A stretch of 64,000 nt of DNA from Candidatus Colivivens caballi (GTDB taxonomy: Bacteria; Bacteroidota; Bacteroidia; Bacteroidales; Bacteroidaceae): contig JAGHSZ010000020.1 in the NCBI GenBank assembly GCA_018065565.1, positions 1 to 64,000 of the forward strand, given 5' to 3'. Position numbers and translations under genes: made by a program. Each line of letters begins with the position of its first letter. Position 1 is the first letter of the stretch. The notes beneath the pieces were generated by a model, which was given only the letters and a program-made list of their open reading frames with translations, was not told where the DNA came from and made no database searches. Positions 6,317-15,785 of this stretch are shown here, piece after piece.

Positions 6317-8815
6317 CTATTGCAGGTCAACCACAGTGATGCCTGCACCTCCGAACTGGGGATTCTCGTCTCGGTATGCAGTGACTTCAGGAATGGTGTT
6401 GAGGTATTGGCGGACTAACTGACGAAGTATGCCCGTACCAGTTCCGTGCAGAATGCGGATGCGGCTTGAATTTGCCACAAGTGCATCGTCAATGAAAAGG
6501 CTGATTGCCTGCATGCATTCGTCTCCACGCATACCTCTGACATCGATTTCTCCGGTGAAGTTCAATGTGCGTTGACGCATTTCGCTCTGTGTCTGAGTTG
6601 TGATGAATGTAGCAGCACGCTTTTCTTCTTTGGGTGCTTCTGACGGTTGCAGTTTCACCAACTTTACATTAGTCTGAATTGACCCGAATGCCACCAAGGC
6701 CTCTTTGTTGCCATTGATGCGAAGTATGCGTCCGATGGTGGTTTGACCTTCCATCTTGACAAATGAACCTACACTCAGGGCAGTGCTGCCTGTGTCCGTT
6801 GATGCCTTTTCAGCCTGTTGCTTGCGGATGTCTTTTGTGTTGTTCAGAGGGTTGCGCTCTTTGCTGTGCTTTGTGGTAAACGGTTTAGGCTCTTTTTGAT
6901 CCGTTTGTTCATTGCTTTCCTTGAAGTCTTGTAAACGCTGCCTGATTTGCTTGGTGCGTTCTCGTTCGGCTTGTGCCTCCTTGATTTCGCGAATGGTGCG
7001 TTCAACCTGGGCGTTTGAGCTGTCGATTATCTGTTTTGCTTCATTGCGGGCCTTGTCGATAATGTCGCGCTTCTGTGAGTGTATCTTTTCAAACTCAGAT
7101 TCGTAGCGTTCGATTGTCTGGTCGAGTTTCTTCTCCTGCTCATGGATAGCCTGTCGCTTGTTCTCCCAGTAGCGTTTGTCTCGGGCAATGTCGAGTAGGT
7201 ATTTGTCGGCATTGATATAATCCTTCCCGACAAGTTCGGCTGCTTCTTGTATGACATCCTCTGGTATGCCAATCTTGCGGGCGATTTCGATGGCAAAGGA
7301 ACTGCCAGGATTTCCAATACGCAGCTGGAACAACGGTTGCATCTGCTGACGGTCGTAAAGCATTGCACCATTGACGATGCCTTTGGTTTCGCTTGCAAAT
7401 TGTTTGAGGTTCTGGTAGTGAGTGGTGATGACTCCAAATGCTCGCTTCTGGTTGAAGCGTTTAAGCATCGCTTCGGCTATGGCTCCGCCTATCTGTGGCT
7501 CTGTACCTCCACCAAATTCGTCAATGAGAATGATGGTGGCTGCATTGGCATTCTTCATCATTGCTTTCATGTTGAGCAGATGTGATGAATAGGTGGAAAG
7601 GTCGTTCTCGAGACTTTGCTCGTCGCCGATGTCGATGAATATGTTCTGGAATATGCCAGCATTGCTGCTTTCTGAAACAGGTATCAACAAACCGCATTGC
7701 AACATGTATTGTAGAAGTCCAACTGTTTTTAGGCAAACTGACTTGCCGCCAGCATTTGGACCAGAGATAAGCAGCAGGCGTTGTTCGTTGTTCAGACGGA
7801 TGTCAAGTGGTACCACCTTGCGACCGTGGCGTTCCAACGACATTCTGAGCAATGGATGGACCGCAGCACCCCAGTCAAGGTTAGGGCGTGCTTCAAGCGC
7901 CGGTTTCAGCGAATCGGTCTGTATGGCAAAACGGGCTTTGGCACGAATGAAGTCAATGTCACCGAGAAACTCGTATGACTGAATCATGTCGAGTATATAG
8001 GGGCGAATGGAGTCGGTGAATACCAAAAGCAGACGGATTATTTCGCGGCGCTCTTCACTCTCAAGTTCACGAATCTTGTTGTTTGCCTCAACTACTTCTG
8101 TTGGTTCAATATATACTGTCTTTCCTGAGTCGGACTCGTCGTGTACAATTCCGTTGACCTTGCGTTTCATGGCAGGTGCAACAGGTATGACGAGACGACC
8201 GTCGCGCACCGTCGGCGTTGTGTCTTTCTCTACGAGTCCGTCGGTCTTGGCCTCGCGTAAGATCCTGTGCAGCATGTTGGAAATGCTGTTTGTCAGACTG
8301 CGTTGCTCCTGGCGAATGCGCATGAGTTCTACGGTTGCGGAGTCCTTTACCTCTCCGTGAGCATCAAGTATCTGGTTGATGCGGCGAACCAGGTTGGGAT
8401 ATGTCTTGATGCCTTGGCAGAGTTGGGTGAGAGTGGGGTAGGGAGTCTTGCCTTCTTCGTTTTGCCTGCTTGTGAAGAACTGCACGATGTGGTGTATGGA
8501 ATCGAGTGAACGCCCTAAATCAAAAAGTTCTTCTTGAAGGAGATAGGTGTTGGCAATCTTGATGCGTCGCAGTGGTGTGCGAACATCAAAGAAATACTGG
8601 TTCGGGAAGTCCTCTTCTTCTTTTTGGATGCGTACAAATTCGGTTACTTGTGCCAATCGGTTGCTCACCTCGTCGAAGTCGATGCTCATCTGCATTGCTT
8701 CGACTCTGTCGCGTCCCAACTGACAAAGACATCCTTCGTTCAGCATCTTACGAATGGTGCTGAACCCGATCTTCTCTTCAAAATTATCAGGATATGTGTT
8801 CTGCTGTAATGTCAT
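6317..8815 (-). CDS. mutS2: Endonuclease MutS2
   Basis: At 832 residues this has the full MutS2 layout. A MutS core/lever region lies at about 1-310. The ATPase domain has Walker A ISGPNAGGKSV (about 350) and Walker B IILIDEFGGGTEPQ, followed by VITTHYQNLKQFA. A long charged coiled coil covers about 510-640, and a C-terminal Smr nuclease domain carries EIDVRGMRGDECM and RILHGTGTGILRQLVRQYL. MutS2 acts on recombination intermediates, and in some bacteria on collided ribosomes, rather than in classical mismatch repair. It begins 9 bp after the rarA stop, so the two are co-transcribed. Both are genome-stability genes. Confidence 0.96.
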   Translation of the reverse strand: MTLQQNTYPDNFEEKIGFSTIRKMLNEGCLCQLGRDRVEAMQMSIDFDEVSNRLAQVTEFVRIQKEEEDFPNQYFFDVRTPLRRIKIANTYLLQEELFDLGRSLDSIHHIVQFFTSRQNEEGKTPYPTLTQLCQGIKTYPNLVRRINQILDAHGEVKDSATVELMRIRQEQRSLTNSISNMLHRILREAKTDGLVEKDTTPTVRDGRLVIPVAPAMKRKVNGIVHDESDSGKTVYIEPTEVVEANNKIRELESEERREIIRLLLVFTDSIRPYILDMIQSYEFLGDIDFIRAKARFAIQTDSLKPALEARPNLDWGAAVHPLLRMSLERHGRKVVPLDIRLNNEQRLLLISGPNAGGKSVCLKTVGLLQYMLQCGLLIPVSESSNAGIFQNIFIDIGDEQSLENDLSTYSSHLLNMKAMMKNANAATIILIDEFGGGTEPQIGGAIAEAMLKRFNQKRAFGVITTHYQNLKQFASETKGIVNGAMLYDRQQMQPLFQLRIGNPGSSFAIEIARKIGIPEDVIQEAAELVGKDYINADKYLLDIARDKRYWENKRQAIHEQEKKLDQTIERYESEFEKIHSQKRDIIDKARNEAKQIIDSSNAQVERTIREIKEAQAERERTKQIRQRLQDFKESNEQTDQKEPKPFTTKHSKERNPLNNTKDIRKQQAEKASTDTGSTALSVGSFVKMEGQTTIGRILRINGNKEALVAFGSIQTNVKLVKLQPSEAPKEEKRAATFITTQTQSEMRQRTLNFTGEIDVRGMRGDECMQAISLFIDDALVANSSRIRILHGTGTGILRQLVRQYLNTIPEVTAYRDENPQFGGAGITVVDLQ

Positions 8816-8824
8816 TTGTGATGT

Positions 8825-10081
8825 TTATTTCCCCCACAGATGGTTCATTCGTTCTTTGATTTTTGCTTCTTGTGGATTGTCTTGTGCAACCCAGAATTGT
8901 TGCCCCTCTGCTTCGTCGGGCAGGAATTGCTGTTTGACAAAATGTCCCTCGTAATTGTGGGCATACTTGTAGCCTTGTGCATAGCCTAGTTCTTCCATCA
9001 ATTTGGTTGGTGCGTTTCTCAGGTGCAATGGCACTGGCAGGTTGCCTGTCTGTTGCACATATTGCAGTGCCTCATTGATGGCCATATATGCCGAGTTGCT
9101 CTTGGGCGAGGTTGCAAGATAAACCGTGGCCTCTGCCAATGGAATCCGTCCTTCGGGCCAGCCAAGTTTGTGAACTGCATCGAATGCTGCATTTGCGAGC
9201 AGCAGGGCATTTGGGTTGGCAAGTCCGATGTCTTCACTTGCCGAAATGACCAGACGGCGGGCAATGAATTCGGGTTCTTCACCTCCCTCAATCATTCGGG
9301 CGAGGTAATAGATTGCTGCATCAGGATTGCTGCCACGAATGCTTTTGATGAATGCCGATATGAGATCGTAGTGCATTTCACCGTCTTTGTCGTATGCAAG
9401 TGGATTTTGTTGAAGACAGCGTGTCACGAGTTCGTCTGTGATGACGATGCTGCCGCTGTTCGATTCTGCAACGAGTTCGATGATGTTAAGCAGTTTGCGT
9501 GCATCACCACCGCTGTACCTCAATATGGCGTCTGTCTCTTTCAGCTCTATCTGTCGTTCTTTCAGTACTGTGTCGGTTGAAAGCACACGATGCAGCAAAC
9601 CGAGCAGGTCGTCTTTTCCAAGCGATTGGAGTACATAGACCTGGCAGCGGCTGAGTAATGGACGAATGACTTCGAACGATGGGTTCTCGGTTGTGGCTCC
9701 TATCAGTGTGATTGTGCCTTGTTCCACAGCACCGAGCAGCGAGTCTTGCTGACTTTTGGAGAAACGATGAATTTCGTCAATGAACAAGATTGGATTGCCT
9801 GTGTTGAAAAAGTGTGTTGCCTTTGCCTTTTCAATGACATCGCGCACATCTTTCACTCCACTGGTCACTGCACTCAATGTGAAGAAAGGCACTTCGAGTG
9901 TCTTTGCGATTATGTTGGCGAGAGTGGTTTTGCCAACACCTGGGGGACCCCATAGTATGAACGAACTAATACGCCGCTGATTAATCATACGGCGTATAAC
10001 TGCTCCTTCACCCACTAAGTGTTGCTGACCAACATACTGGTCGAGCGTGGTGGGGCGCATTCGTTCTGCAAGTGGTTGCAT
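8825..10081 (-). CDS. rarA: Replication-associated recombination protein A (RarA/MgsA)
   Basis: This 418-residue AAA+ ATPase has Walker A GPPGVGKTTLA (about 45), Walker B ILFIDEIHRFSKSQQD, sensor GATTENPSFEV and LLSRCQVY. The C-terminal MgsA tetramerisation part contains DLISAFIKSIRGSNPDAAIYYLARM and LANAAFDAVHKLGWPEGRIPLAE, both diagnostic. RarA acts at stalled replication forks and single-strand DNA, with ties to clamp-loader-like folds. It is the upstream gene of the rarA-mutS2 pair. Length is normal. Confidence 0.96.
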   Translation of the reverse strand: MQPLAERMRPTTLDQYVGQQHLVGEGAVIRRMINQRRISSFILWGPPGVGKTTLANIIAKTLEVPFFTLSAVTSGVKDVRDVIEKAKATHFFNTGNPILFIDEIHRFSKSQQDSLLGAVEQGTITLIGATTENPSFEVIRPLLSRCQVYVLQSLGKDDLLGLLHRVLSTDTVLKERQIELKETDAILRYSGGDARKLLNIIELVAESNSGSIVITDELVTRCLQQNPLAYDKDGEMHYDLISAFIKSIRGSNPDAAIYYLARMIEGGEEPEFIARRLVISASEDIGLANPNALLLANAAFDAVHKLGWPEGRIPLAEATVYLATSPKSNSAYMAINEALQYVQQTGNLPVPLHLRNAPTKLMEELGYAQGYKYAHNYEGHFVKQQFLPDEAEGQQFWVAQDNPQEAKIKERMNHLWGK

Positions 10082-10212
10082 GTTGTTGCTTCTTCTTGTT
10101 TCTTTTTGTTCCTTCTTGTCCTTTGGTTGTTTGCAGACTGATTAAGTTGATGTTATGTTGCTTTTACCAAAACAATTAAGAACAATCCTTAATCAAGAAC
10201 AATCATTGTTAG

Positions 10213-10794
10213 TTAGAATTTAACTTCTGGTGCTTTGTCTGCACCTTCTTCTGCCTTGAAGTTAGCCTTTGTGCTGAAACCGCAGATGCCTGCGATGATG
10301 TTGACAGGGAAACGGCGTACTTTTACATTGTAGCTCTGTACGGCATCGTTGTATTCAGTGCGGCTTTTCTGGATGCGGTTTTCAGTTCCTTCGAGTTGGG
10401 TCTGTAACTCCATGAAGTTTTCATTGGCTTTCAGTTCTGGGTAGTTCTCTGAAACTGCAATGAGTTTGCCGAGTGCAGAACCTATTTCGCCTTGTGCTTT
10501 CTGGAATTCCTGTAACTGTTCAGGGGTGATGTTTGAAGGGTCAATCTGGATGCTTGTTGCCTTTGCACGCGCTTCAACTACCTCTTTGAATGTGTTTTCC
10601 TCATGTTCAGCATAGCCTTTCACTGTGTTGACGAGGTTTGGAATGAGGTCGGCGCGACGCTGATACTGTGCTTCGACATTTGACCAAGCCTTTGACACTG
10701 TTTCATCTTGTGATACGAGTCCATTGTACTGTCCGATGCCCCATAAAGCAACAATTGCAACAGCTGCGATTAAAACGATGGTTCCTTTTTTCAT
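10213..10794 (-). CDS. lemA: LemA family protein
   Basis: This 193-residue protein has one N-terminal transmembrane helix (about 5-22) and the LemA helical bundle: YNGLVSQDETVSKAWSNVEAQYQRRADLIPNLV, KLIAVSENYPELKANENFMELQ and the conserved YNDAVQSYNVKVRRFP. LemA proteins are membrane-anchored coiled bundles of unsettled function, often encoded next to TPM-domain proteins. Here the TPM gene lies 86 bp upstream on the same strand, so the pair is likely an operon. Confidence 0.93.
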   Translation of the reverse strand: MKKGTIVLIAAVAIVALWGIGQYNGLVSQDETVSKAWSNVEAQYQRRADLIPNLVNTVKGYAEHEENTFKEVVEARAKATSIQIDPSNITPEQLQEFQKAQGEIGSALGKLIAVSENYPELKANENFMELQTQLEGTENRIQKSRTEYNDAVQSYNVKVRRFPVNIIAGICGFSTKANFKAEEGADKAPEVKF

Positions 10795-10880
10795 AATGTT
10801 TAGTTTTTGATTTAGTTGTTGATTCCTTTAATATTGTGATTTGTTTGTTTCGAATGAATGCAGGCGTCAGGATGTGGTTG

Positions 10881-11798
10881 TCAGAATCGTCCTGTTGAGC
10901 CTCCGCCGCCGAAGTGGCCTCCGCCGAAACTTCCACCGATGCTGCCTCCACCGCCAAAGCCTCCGCGTCCGATTCTGCCACCAAATATGGCTCCACCGGA
11001 ACCTCCGCGGAAGTTGTCTTCATTGTTGTCATGAATGGTTGTCATTTCATGACCGCAGTTGGTGCAACGATATGTAACCTTAATTTTGCGCTTGCCATTG
11101 TCGTCGGTGAATTTATTATATGCCACCACCTTCATCTTCCTTTTCTTGCATTTAGGACATCTCTTCTTGCTGGCATAGACTCCGAGCGCAATCATTCCTG
11201 ACCCTAAGACTCCCATGGTAAGAAGTGGCAGCAGAGGGTCGTATTCGTCATACTCGTCGCTGCTGTCGATGACTTGCTTGAAGTCTTCATCTCCGCGTAT
11301 GTAGTAGTCGATGGCACGAATGGTCGCTGTCATGGCCATGTCCCACTTTCCTTCTTTGAGCAATGGCACCATTACTCGGTTCTGTATTCTTCTGCATGTG
11401 GCGTCGGGCAGTGCGCCTTCCAAACCGTCACCGGTGAGGATTGTGTAACTGCGGTCGTCTGTACAGAGCATCACAAACAGACCATCATCCTTGCCCTTGT
11501 GTCCAATTCCGTATTTGTCTGCGATGTCTTGACCAAATTGGTAAGGGTCGTCACCTTCAATGTGACGGACAACGACCACCACTGTCTGCACCCCTGTCTC
11601 TTCTTCAAGCAGATACAGTTCACGGTCGAGTGAATCAACTGTCGCTTGATTCAGAACTTCATCTGGGTTGATGACATATTTGGTGCGGTCTTGCAGATGC
11701 ACCATTGGCAGGGTCGATGGTGTCCAGTATGTCTGTCCAAATGATGCAATTGTCATGAACAGACATATCAGTGTGAGTGTTATTTGTAGTTTCTTCAT
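10881..11798 (-). CDS. TPM-domain membrane protein with zinc ribbon
   Basis: From ATG 11798 this is about 305 residues: signal peptide (to TIASFGQ), a TPM domain with VNPDEVLNQATVDSLDRELYLLEEETGVQTVVVVV-type layout and YGIGHKGKDDGLFVMLCTDDRSYTI, then a transmembrane helix (LLPLLTMGVLGSGMIALGVYA). A zinc ribbon (CPKCKKRKM...CTNCGHE) and a glycine-rich tail follow. An in-frame start 17 codons earlier is rejected because it would precede the promoter motif at 11809-11816. TPM proteins occur in periplasm or thylakoid and are linked to protein quality control or phosphatase-like activity. The pairing with LemA is typical. Confidence 0.88.
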   Translation of the reverse strand: MKKLQITLTLICLFMTIASFGQTYWTPSTLPMVHLQDRTKYVINPDEVLNQATVDSLDRELYLLEEETGVQTVVVVVRHIEGDDPYQFGQDIADKYGIGHKGKDDGLFVMLCTDDRSYTILTGDGLEGALPDATCRRIQNRVMVPLLKEGKWDMAMTATIRAIDYYIRGDEDFKQVIDSSDEYDEYDPLLPLLTMGVLGSGMIALGVYASKKRCPKCKKRKMKVVAYNKFTDDNGKRKIKVTYRCTNCGHEMTTIHDNNEDNFRGGSGGAIFGGRIGRGGFGGGGSIGGSFGGGHFGGGGSTGRF

Positions 11799-11808
11799 AT
11801 CGTGCAGG

Positions 11809-11816
11809 CAAAGGTA
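11809..11816 (-). promoter_or_regulatory. -7 promoter motif for the TPM-lemA operon
   Basis: TACCTTTG on the minus strand ends 10 bp before ATG 11798. It fixes the start choice and implies a leader of only a few bases. Confidence 0.62.
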
Positions 11817-11843
11817 AGGAAAATATCTGATATTGACAAGAAA

Positions 11844-11868
11844 ACCCACTGCCGATATGACAGTGGGT
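11844..11868 (-). terminator. Terminator downstream of galK
   Basis: An 8-bp stem (ACCCACTG 11844-11851 with CAGTGGGT 11861-11868) is followed on the minus strand by TTTTCTTG. A second 7-bp hairpin (11885-11901, CAGCATA with TATGCTG) lies just upstream in the transcript. Confidence 0.75.
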
Positions 11869-11918
11869 GTCGATATTTACTGTTCAGCATACGATATGCT
11901 GACTGTAATTACATTTTA

Positions 11919-13076
11919 TTAGCAGAGTTTGCGTGCGCCGTCACCGATGACAACATCGATAATCTTGCATGCCTTGCCAAACTTTTCGTTGTAGTTTGCT
12001 TTTACTTGCTCGATGAAAGTAGGGTAGAGGTCTTTCTGTACGAGGTTGATTGTGCAACCGCCAAATCCACCACCCATGATGCGTGCTCCTGAAACACCAC
12101 AGTCGCGTGCAATGTCAACCAGATAGTCAGTCTCTTCGCAACTTACTTCATAGTCCTTGCTCAGTCCGTCGTGTGTCTCATACATCTTCTCACCAACAGT
12201 CTCGTAGTCGTTCTGTTTGAGCGCTTCGCAAACTGCAAGTACACGGTCAACTTCACCAAGTACAAACTTTGCGCGGCGGTAGTCAACTTCGCTGATTTGT
12301 TCTTTTACCTTTTCGAGGTCTTCCCATGTGCAGTCGCGCAGAGTCTCTGCTTCTGGCTTGAATGCCTTTACGGCTGCTACTACGCGTTCGCAACTTTCAC
12401 GGCGCTCGTTGTATGGACTGCCTACGAGTTCGTGCTTTACGCATGAGTTGATGAGGACGAGTTTGTAACCCTTTGGCTGCCAAGGGAAGTATTCAAATTC
12501 ACCACTGCGGCAGTCAAGGCGCATCAGGTTGTTCTTCTTACCGTGCATTGCAGCAAACTGATCCATGATGCCGCACTTTACACCAACATAGTTGTGTTCG
12601 GTAGCCTGACCAACTTTTGCAAGTGTCATTGGGTCGATGTTGCCATTGAATGTGTCGTTGAGTGCGTATGCAACACAACTTTCAAGTGCTGCACTTGAAC
12701 TCATGCCGCTGCCCTGTGGAACATCGCCTGCAAATGCAATGTTGAAACCTTCAACTTTGACACCGAGCTTCATCATTTCTTTTGCTACTCCAAAGATGTA
12801 GCGGAAGTGAGTTGAGCGTGGTCCTTTCTCGTCATCGAGTGAGAATTCATAATAGTCTTTCAGGTCAATGCTGTATGCCTTGATGAGGCGTGTGCCATTA
12901 GGTTTCAGTTCAGCAATGATGCCTTGCTCTACTGCTCCTGGAAATACGAATCCTCCATTATAATCAGTGTGCTCACCAATCAAGTTAATACGTCCAGGAG
13001 CTGCATAAACTGTTCCTGTAGTTCCATCGAAGTGCTTGATGAAGCGGCTTCTTACATCGTCAATTGTAAGTTTCAT
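11919..13076 (-). CDS. galK: Galactokinase
   Basis: This 385-residue GHMP kinase has the galactokinase signature GRINLIGEHTDYNGGFVFP near the N-terminus, the ATP loop PQGSGMSSSAALE (about 130) and the C-terminal GGGFGGCTINLV motif. Catalytic Asp is expected in CGIMDQFAAMHG. It phosphorylates alpha-D-galactose at C1 as the entry step of the Leloir pathway. It lies 46 bp after galM on the same strand, which supplies the alpha anomer. galT/galE are not in the window. Confidence 0.97.
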   Translation of the reverse strand: MKLTIDDVRSRFIKHFDGTTGTVYAAPGRINLIGEHTDYNGGFVFPGAVEQGIIAELKPNGTRLIKAYSIDLKDYYEFSLDDEKGPRSTHFRYIFGVAKEMMKLGVKVEGFNIAFAGDVPQGSGMSSSAALESCVAYALNDTFNGNIDPMTLAKVGQATEHNYVGVKCGIMDQFAAMHGKKNNLMRLDCRSGEFEYFPWQPKGYKLVLINSCVKHELVGSPYNERRESCERVVAAVKAFKPEAETLRDCTWEDLEKVKEQISEVDYRRAKFVLGEVDRVLAVCEALKQNDYETVGEKMYETHDGLSKDYEVSCEETDYLVDIARDCGVSGARIMGGGFGGCTINLVQKDLYPTFIEQVKANYNEKFGKACKIIDVVIGDGARKLC

Positions 13077-13122
13077 AATTTTATCGGTTTTATTGGTTAA
13101 TAATATATTGATTAGGTAAATT

Positions 13123-14214
13123 TTATTTCTTTACTCCGAACTTGTAGATTGTGGTCTGAGTATAAACCTCACCAGGACAGAGCACAGTGCTTGGGAAGTA
13201 AGGCTGATTTGGTGAGTCAGGGAAGTGCTGTGCCTCGAAGCAGATGGCACTGCGGCGTGGGTATGTTGCACCGAGTGTTCCCTTCTTGCCGGTTCCCCAG
13301 TTGTTGGTATATACCTGTACACCAGGTTCTGTTGTATAGACTTCCATTGTGCGTCCTGAGTGTGGCTCGTAGATGCGTGCAGCAAATGACAGTTCACCTA
13401 CTTCTTTCTTGTTAAGAACAAAGCAGTGGTCGTAGCCAGCTCCGTTCTTGACCTGTTCGTCGCCTGGCATGTCAATGTCGCGTCCCACTGGCTTTGGTGT
13501 GCGGAAGTCGAATGGAGTGCCGGCAACCTTGTCGATGTTACCATAAGGAATGCTGGTCTCGTCGATAGGGAGATAGTGGTCGGCATTGATTTCGCATACA
13601 AGGTCTTCGATTGTAGGAGTTGGGTCAGCAAGACCTGCTAATGCAAAGTAACCATGGTTGGTCAGGTTGACAATGGTCTTTTTGTCAGTAGTTGCCTTAT
13701 ATTCAATTTTGAGTTCGTTTTCGTCAGTCCATGTATAGACTACATCGATTTCCATGTTTCCAGGGAAACCTTCTTCCATGTCGGCAGCATGATAGTGAAG
13801 GTGCAGTGTCTGTCCGTCAATCTGCTCTGCATCCCAGACACGAGTGTGGAAACCAGTAGGACCTCCATGGAGTGCATTTGCACCATTGTTGCACACGAGT
13901 GTGTATTCTGTACCGTCGAGTGTGAACTTTCCTTTGCAGATGCGGTTGCCAAAACGGCCAATCAGTGTGCTGAGGAATGGTTCCTGTGTGGTAAGCTTCT
14001 CGTCGATGTTGTCATGTCCCTGAATCACATTGGCATAGTTGCCGTCGCGGTCAGGTACCATAATAGCAACAATAGCACCAGCATAGTTGGTGATAGCCAC
14101 CTCATTGCCAGCACTATTATGCAGGAAAAACAAATCGACGGGCTTGCCCTGAACTTCTTTTGTGAAGTCTTCGCGCTTCAAGCCCGAAAGACTTTTTATT
14201 GGATTTTGGTTCAT
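13123..14214 (-). CDS. galM: Aldose 1-epimerase (galactose mutarotase)
   Basis: At 363 residues this has galactose mutarotase motifs: NRICKGKFTLDGTEY, ANALHGGPTGFHTRVW, VNLTNHGYFALAG with the catalytic His, GYDHCFVLN, and FEAQHFPDSPNQP plus PGEVYTQTTIYKF at the C-terminus with the catalytic Glu. It interconverts alpha and beta anomers of galactose and glucose. No signal peptide is evident, so it is cytoplasmic and works with galK just downstream. Confidence 0.95.
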   Translation of the reverse strand: MNQNPIKSLSGLKREDFTKEVQGKPVDLFFLHNSAGNEVAITNYAGAIVAIMVPDRDGNYANVIQGHDNIDEKLTTQEPFLSTLIGRFGNRICKGKFTLDGTEYTLVCNNGANALHGGPTGFHTRVWDAEQIDGQTLHLHYHAADMEEGFPGNMEIDVVYTWTDENELKIEYKATTDKKTIVNLTNHGYFALAGLADPTPTIEDLVCEINADHYLPIDETSIPYGNIDKVAGTPFDFRTPKPVGRDIDMPGDEQVKNGAGYDHCFVLNKKEVGELSFAARIYEPHSGRTMEVYTTEPGVQVYTNNWGTGKKGTLGATYPRRSAICFEAQHFPDSPNQPYFPSTVLCPGEVYTQTTIYKFGVKK

Positions 14215-14437
14215 ATTGCTAATTTATTTTTATAGGTTGTAATATTAGTTTTCACATTTTAGCAGTAAGTGATTGCTGAATCTGATTTTTGCCAGAGTGA
14301 TGCATCAATAGGGTGATGATGTGTGGTCTTTCAAATTCTATTGCAAATAAAACGATTTTTTTGCATACTTGCAAATATTTGGGCAACGATTTTTGATAAT
14401 TTATATCTTTTTATATGTTTTCTTGCTTTTTTTATCA

Positions 14438-15694
14438 CTAATTGCTCGATTTGTTGCCACAGCTGCTCAGTAAGTCGGCAACGATGAAACTGCTGCCCCC
14501 TACAAATATGAAATCGTTGTCGCCAGCATCGCGAAGTGCATGTGCATATGCAGAGGCTACATCACTGAATGTTACTCCGCGTAATCCATATTTTGATGCA
14601 ATCGCTTGAAGTTCAGTGGCTGGCATTGCGCGGCGCACACTTGCCTGTGTGAAATAGTAGTGGGCATGTTTGGGCATCATGCTGAGTACTCCGCTGATGT
14701 CCTTGTCGTTAACCATTCCGAACACGATGCGCAGTGTGTCGCATGGCTGGCTGTTGATTTGTGGAACTAAATATGTGAAGCCTCCCACATTGTGACCTGT
14801 GTCACAAATGGCTAATGGATGGTTGTTTATTGTTTGCCAGCGTCCCATCAGACCTGTGTTGGCTGTGACATGGAGCAGTCCCTGCCTTAGTGCTTCATCG
14901 CTTATATTATAATAAGGTGTAAGGCGCAGCTGCTGAATGGCGGTCAGGATTGTCTTGATGTTCTTCTGTTGATAGAGGCCTTTCAGTTCGAAATCATAGT
15001 TTGAAGTGTTGGACACGGCATCTTCTGCAAACACGATGCTTGTCTTTTCAGAATATGCTTTTGCACGGAACACTCCTTCGGTCTCGGGATGCCGTTCACC
15101 GATGACTACTGGCACTCCCGGCTTGATGATACCAGCCTTTTCGTAGGCAATCTTGCTGAATGTGTTGCCAAGTAGGGCAATGTGGTCGAAACTGATGTTT
15201 GTGATGATGCAGAGGTCGGGATGAATGATGTTGGTGCAGTCAAGTCTTCCTCCTAAACCAACTTCCACTACTGCCACATCTATGTTTTGCTCTGCAAACC
15301 ACTTGAATGCCATGGCAGTTGTGAGTTCAAAGAATGTTGGGCAAAGGGGCTCGAAGAATGCTTTTTCCTCGTCGATAAACCTCATCACATATTCTTCGGG
15401 TATCATTTTCCCGTTGACACGGATGCGTTCGCGGAAATCTACCAGGTGTGGCGAAGTGAACAGTCCTACCTTGTAACCTGCTTCTTGCAGGACAGAAGCG
15501 ATGCTGTGTGAACACGAGCCTTTGCCGTTAGTGCCTGCAACATGTATTGTGCGGAACTTCATGTGAGGATGGCCGAAATGAGCATCAAGCAGGTTGGTGT
15601 TCTCCATTCCTTCCTTGTAAGCGTCCTTGCCTACATTCTGAAACATAGGTACCTGCGAAAACAGGTAATCGGTATATTCTTTATAACTTTTCAT
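14438..15694 (-). CDS. folC: Folylpolyglutamate / dihydrofolate synthase
   Basis: This 418-residue Mur-ligase-like ATPase has HVAGTNGKGSCSHSIASVL as P-loop, TSPHLVDFRERIRVNG (omega-loop region), VVEVGLGGRLDCTNI, ITNISFDHIALLG, DTGHNVGG and a C-terminal FVGGSSFIVADLL. The enzyme adds glutamate to dihydropteroate or to reduced folates. It follows dnaJ by about 90 bp on the same strand but is functionally unrelated. The 215-bp spacer from its end to galM holds no gene. Confidence 0.95.
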   Translation of the reverse strand: MKSYKEYTDYLFSQVPMFQNVGKDAYKEGMENTNLLDAHFGHPHMKFRTIHVAGTNGKGSCSHSIASVLQEAGYKVGLFTSPHLVDFRERIRVNGKMIPEEYVMRFIDEEKAFFEPLCPTFFELTTAMAFKWFAEQNIDVAVVEVGLGGRLDCTNIIHPDLCIITNISFDHIALLGNTFSKIAYEKAGIIKPGVPVVIGERHPETEGVFRAKAYSEKTSIVFAEDAVSNTSNYDFELKGLYQQKNIKTILTAIQQLRLTPYYNISDEALRQGLLHVTANTGLMGRWQTINNHPLAICDTGHNVGGFTYLVPQINSQPCDTLRIVFGMVNDKDISGVLSMMPKHAHYYFTQASVRRAMPATELQAIASKYGLRGVTFSDVASAYAHALRDAGDNDFIFVGGSSFIVADLLSSCGNKSSN

Positions 15695-15785
15695 GTGCTC
15701 CGTTAGCGAGAGGCAGTAATTGTTATAACAGCAGAATGTCTGTTTCCCCTCTTGCTTAACTACTTGGTCTTATAGCAGTTTGCTA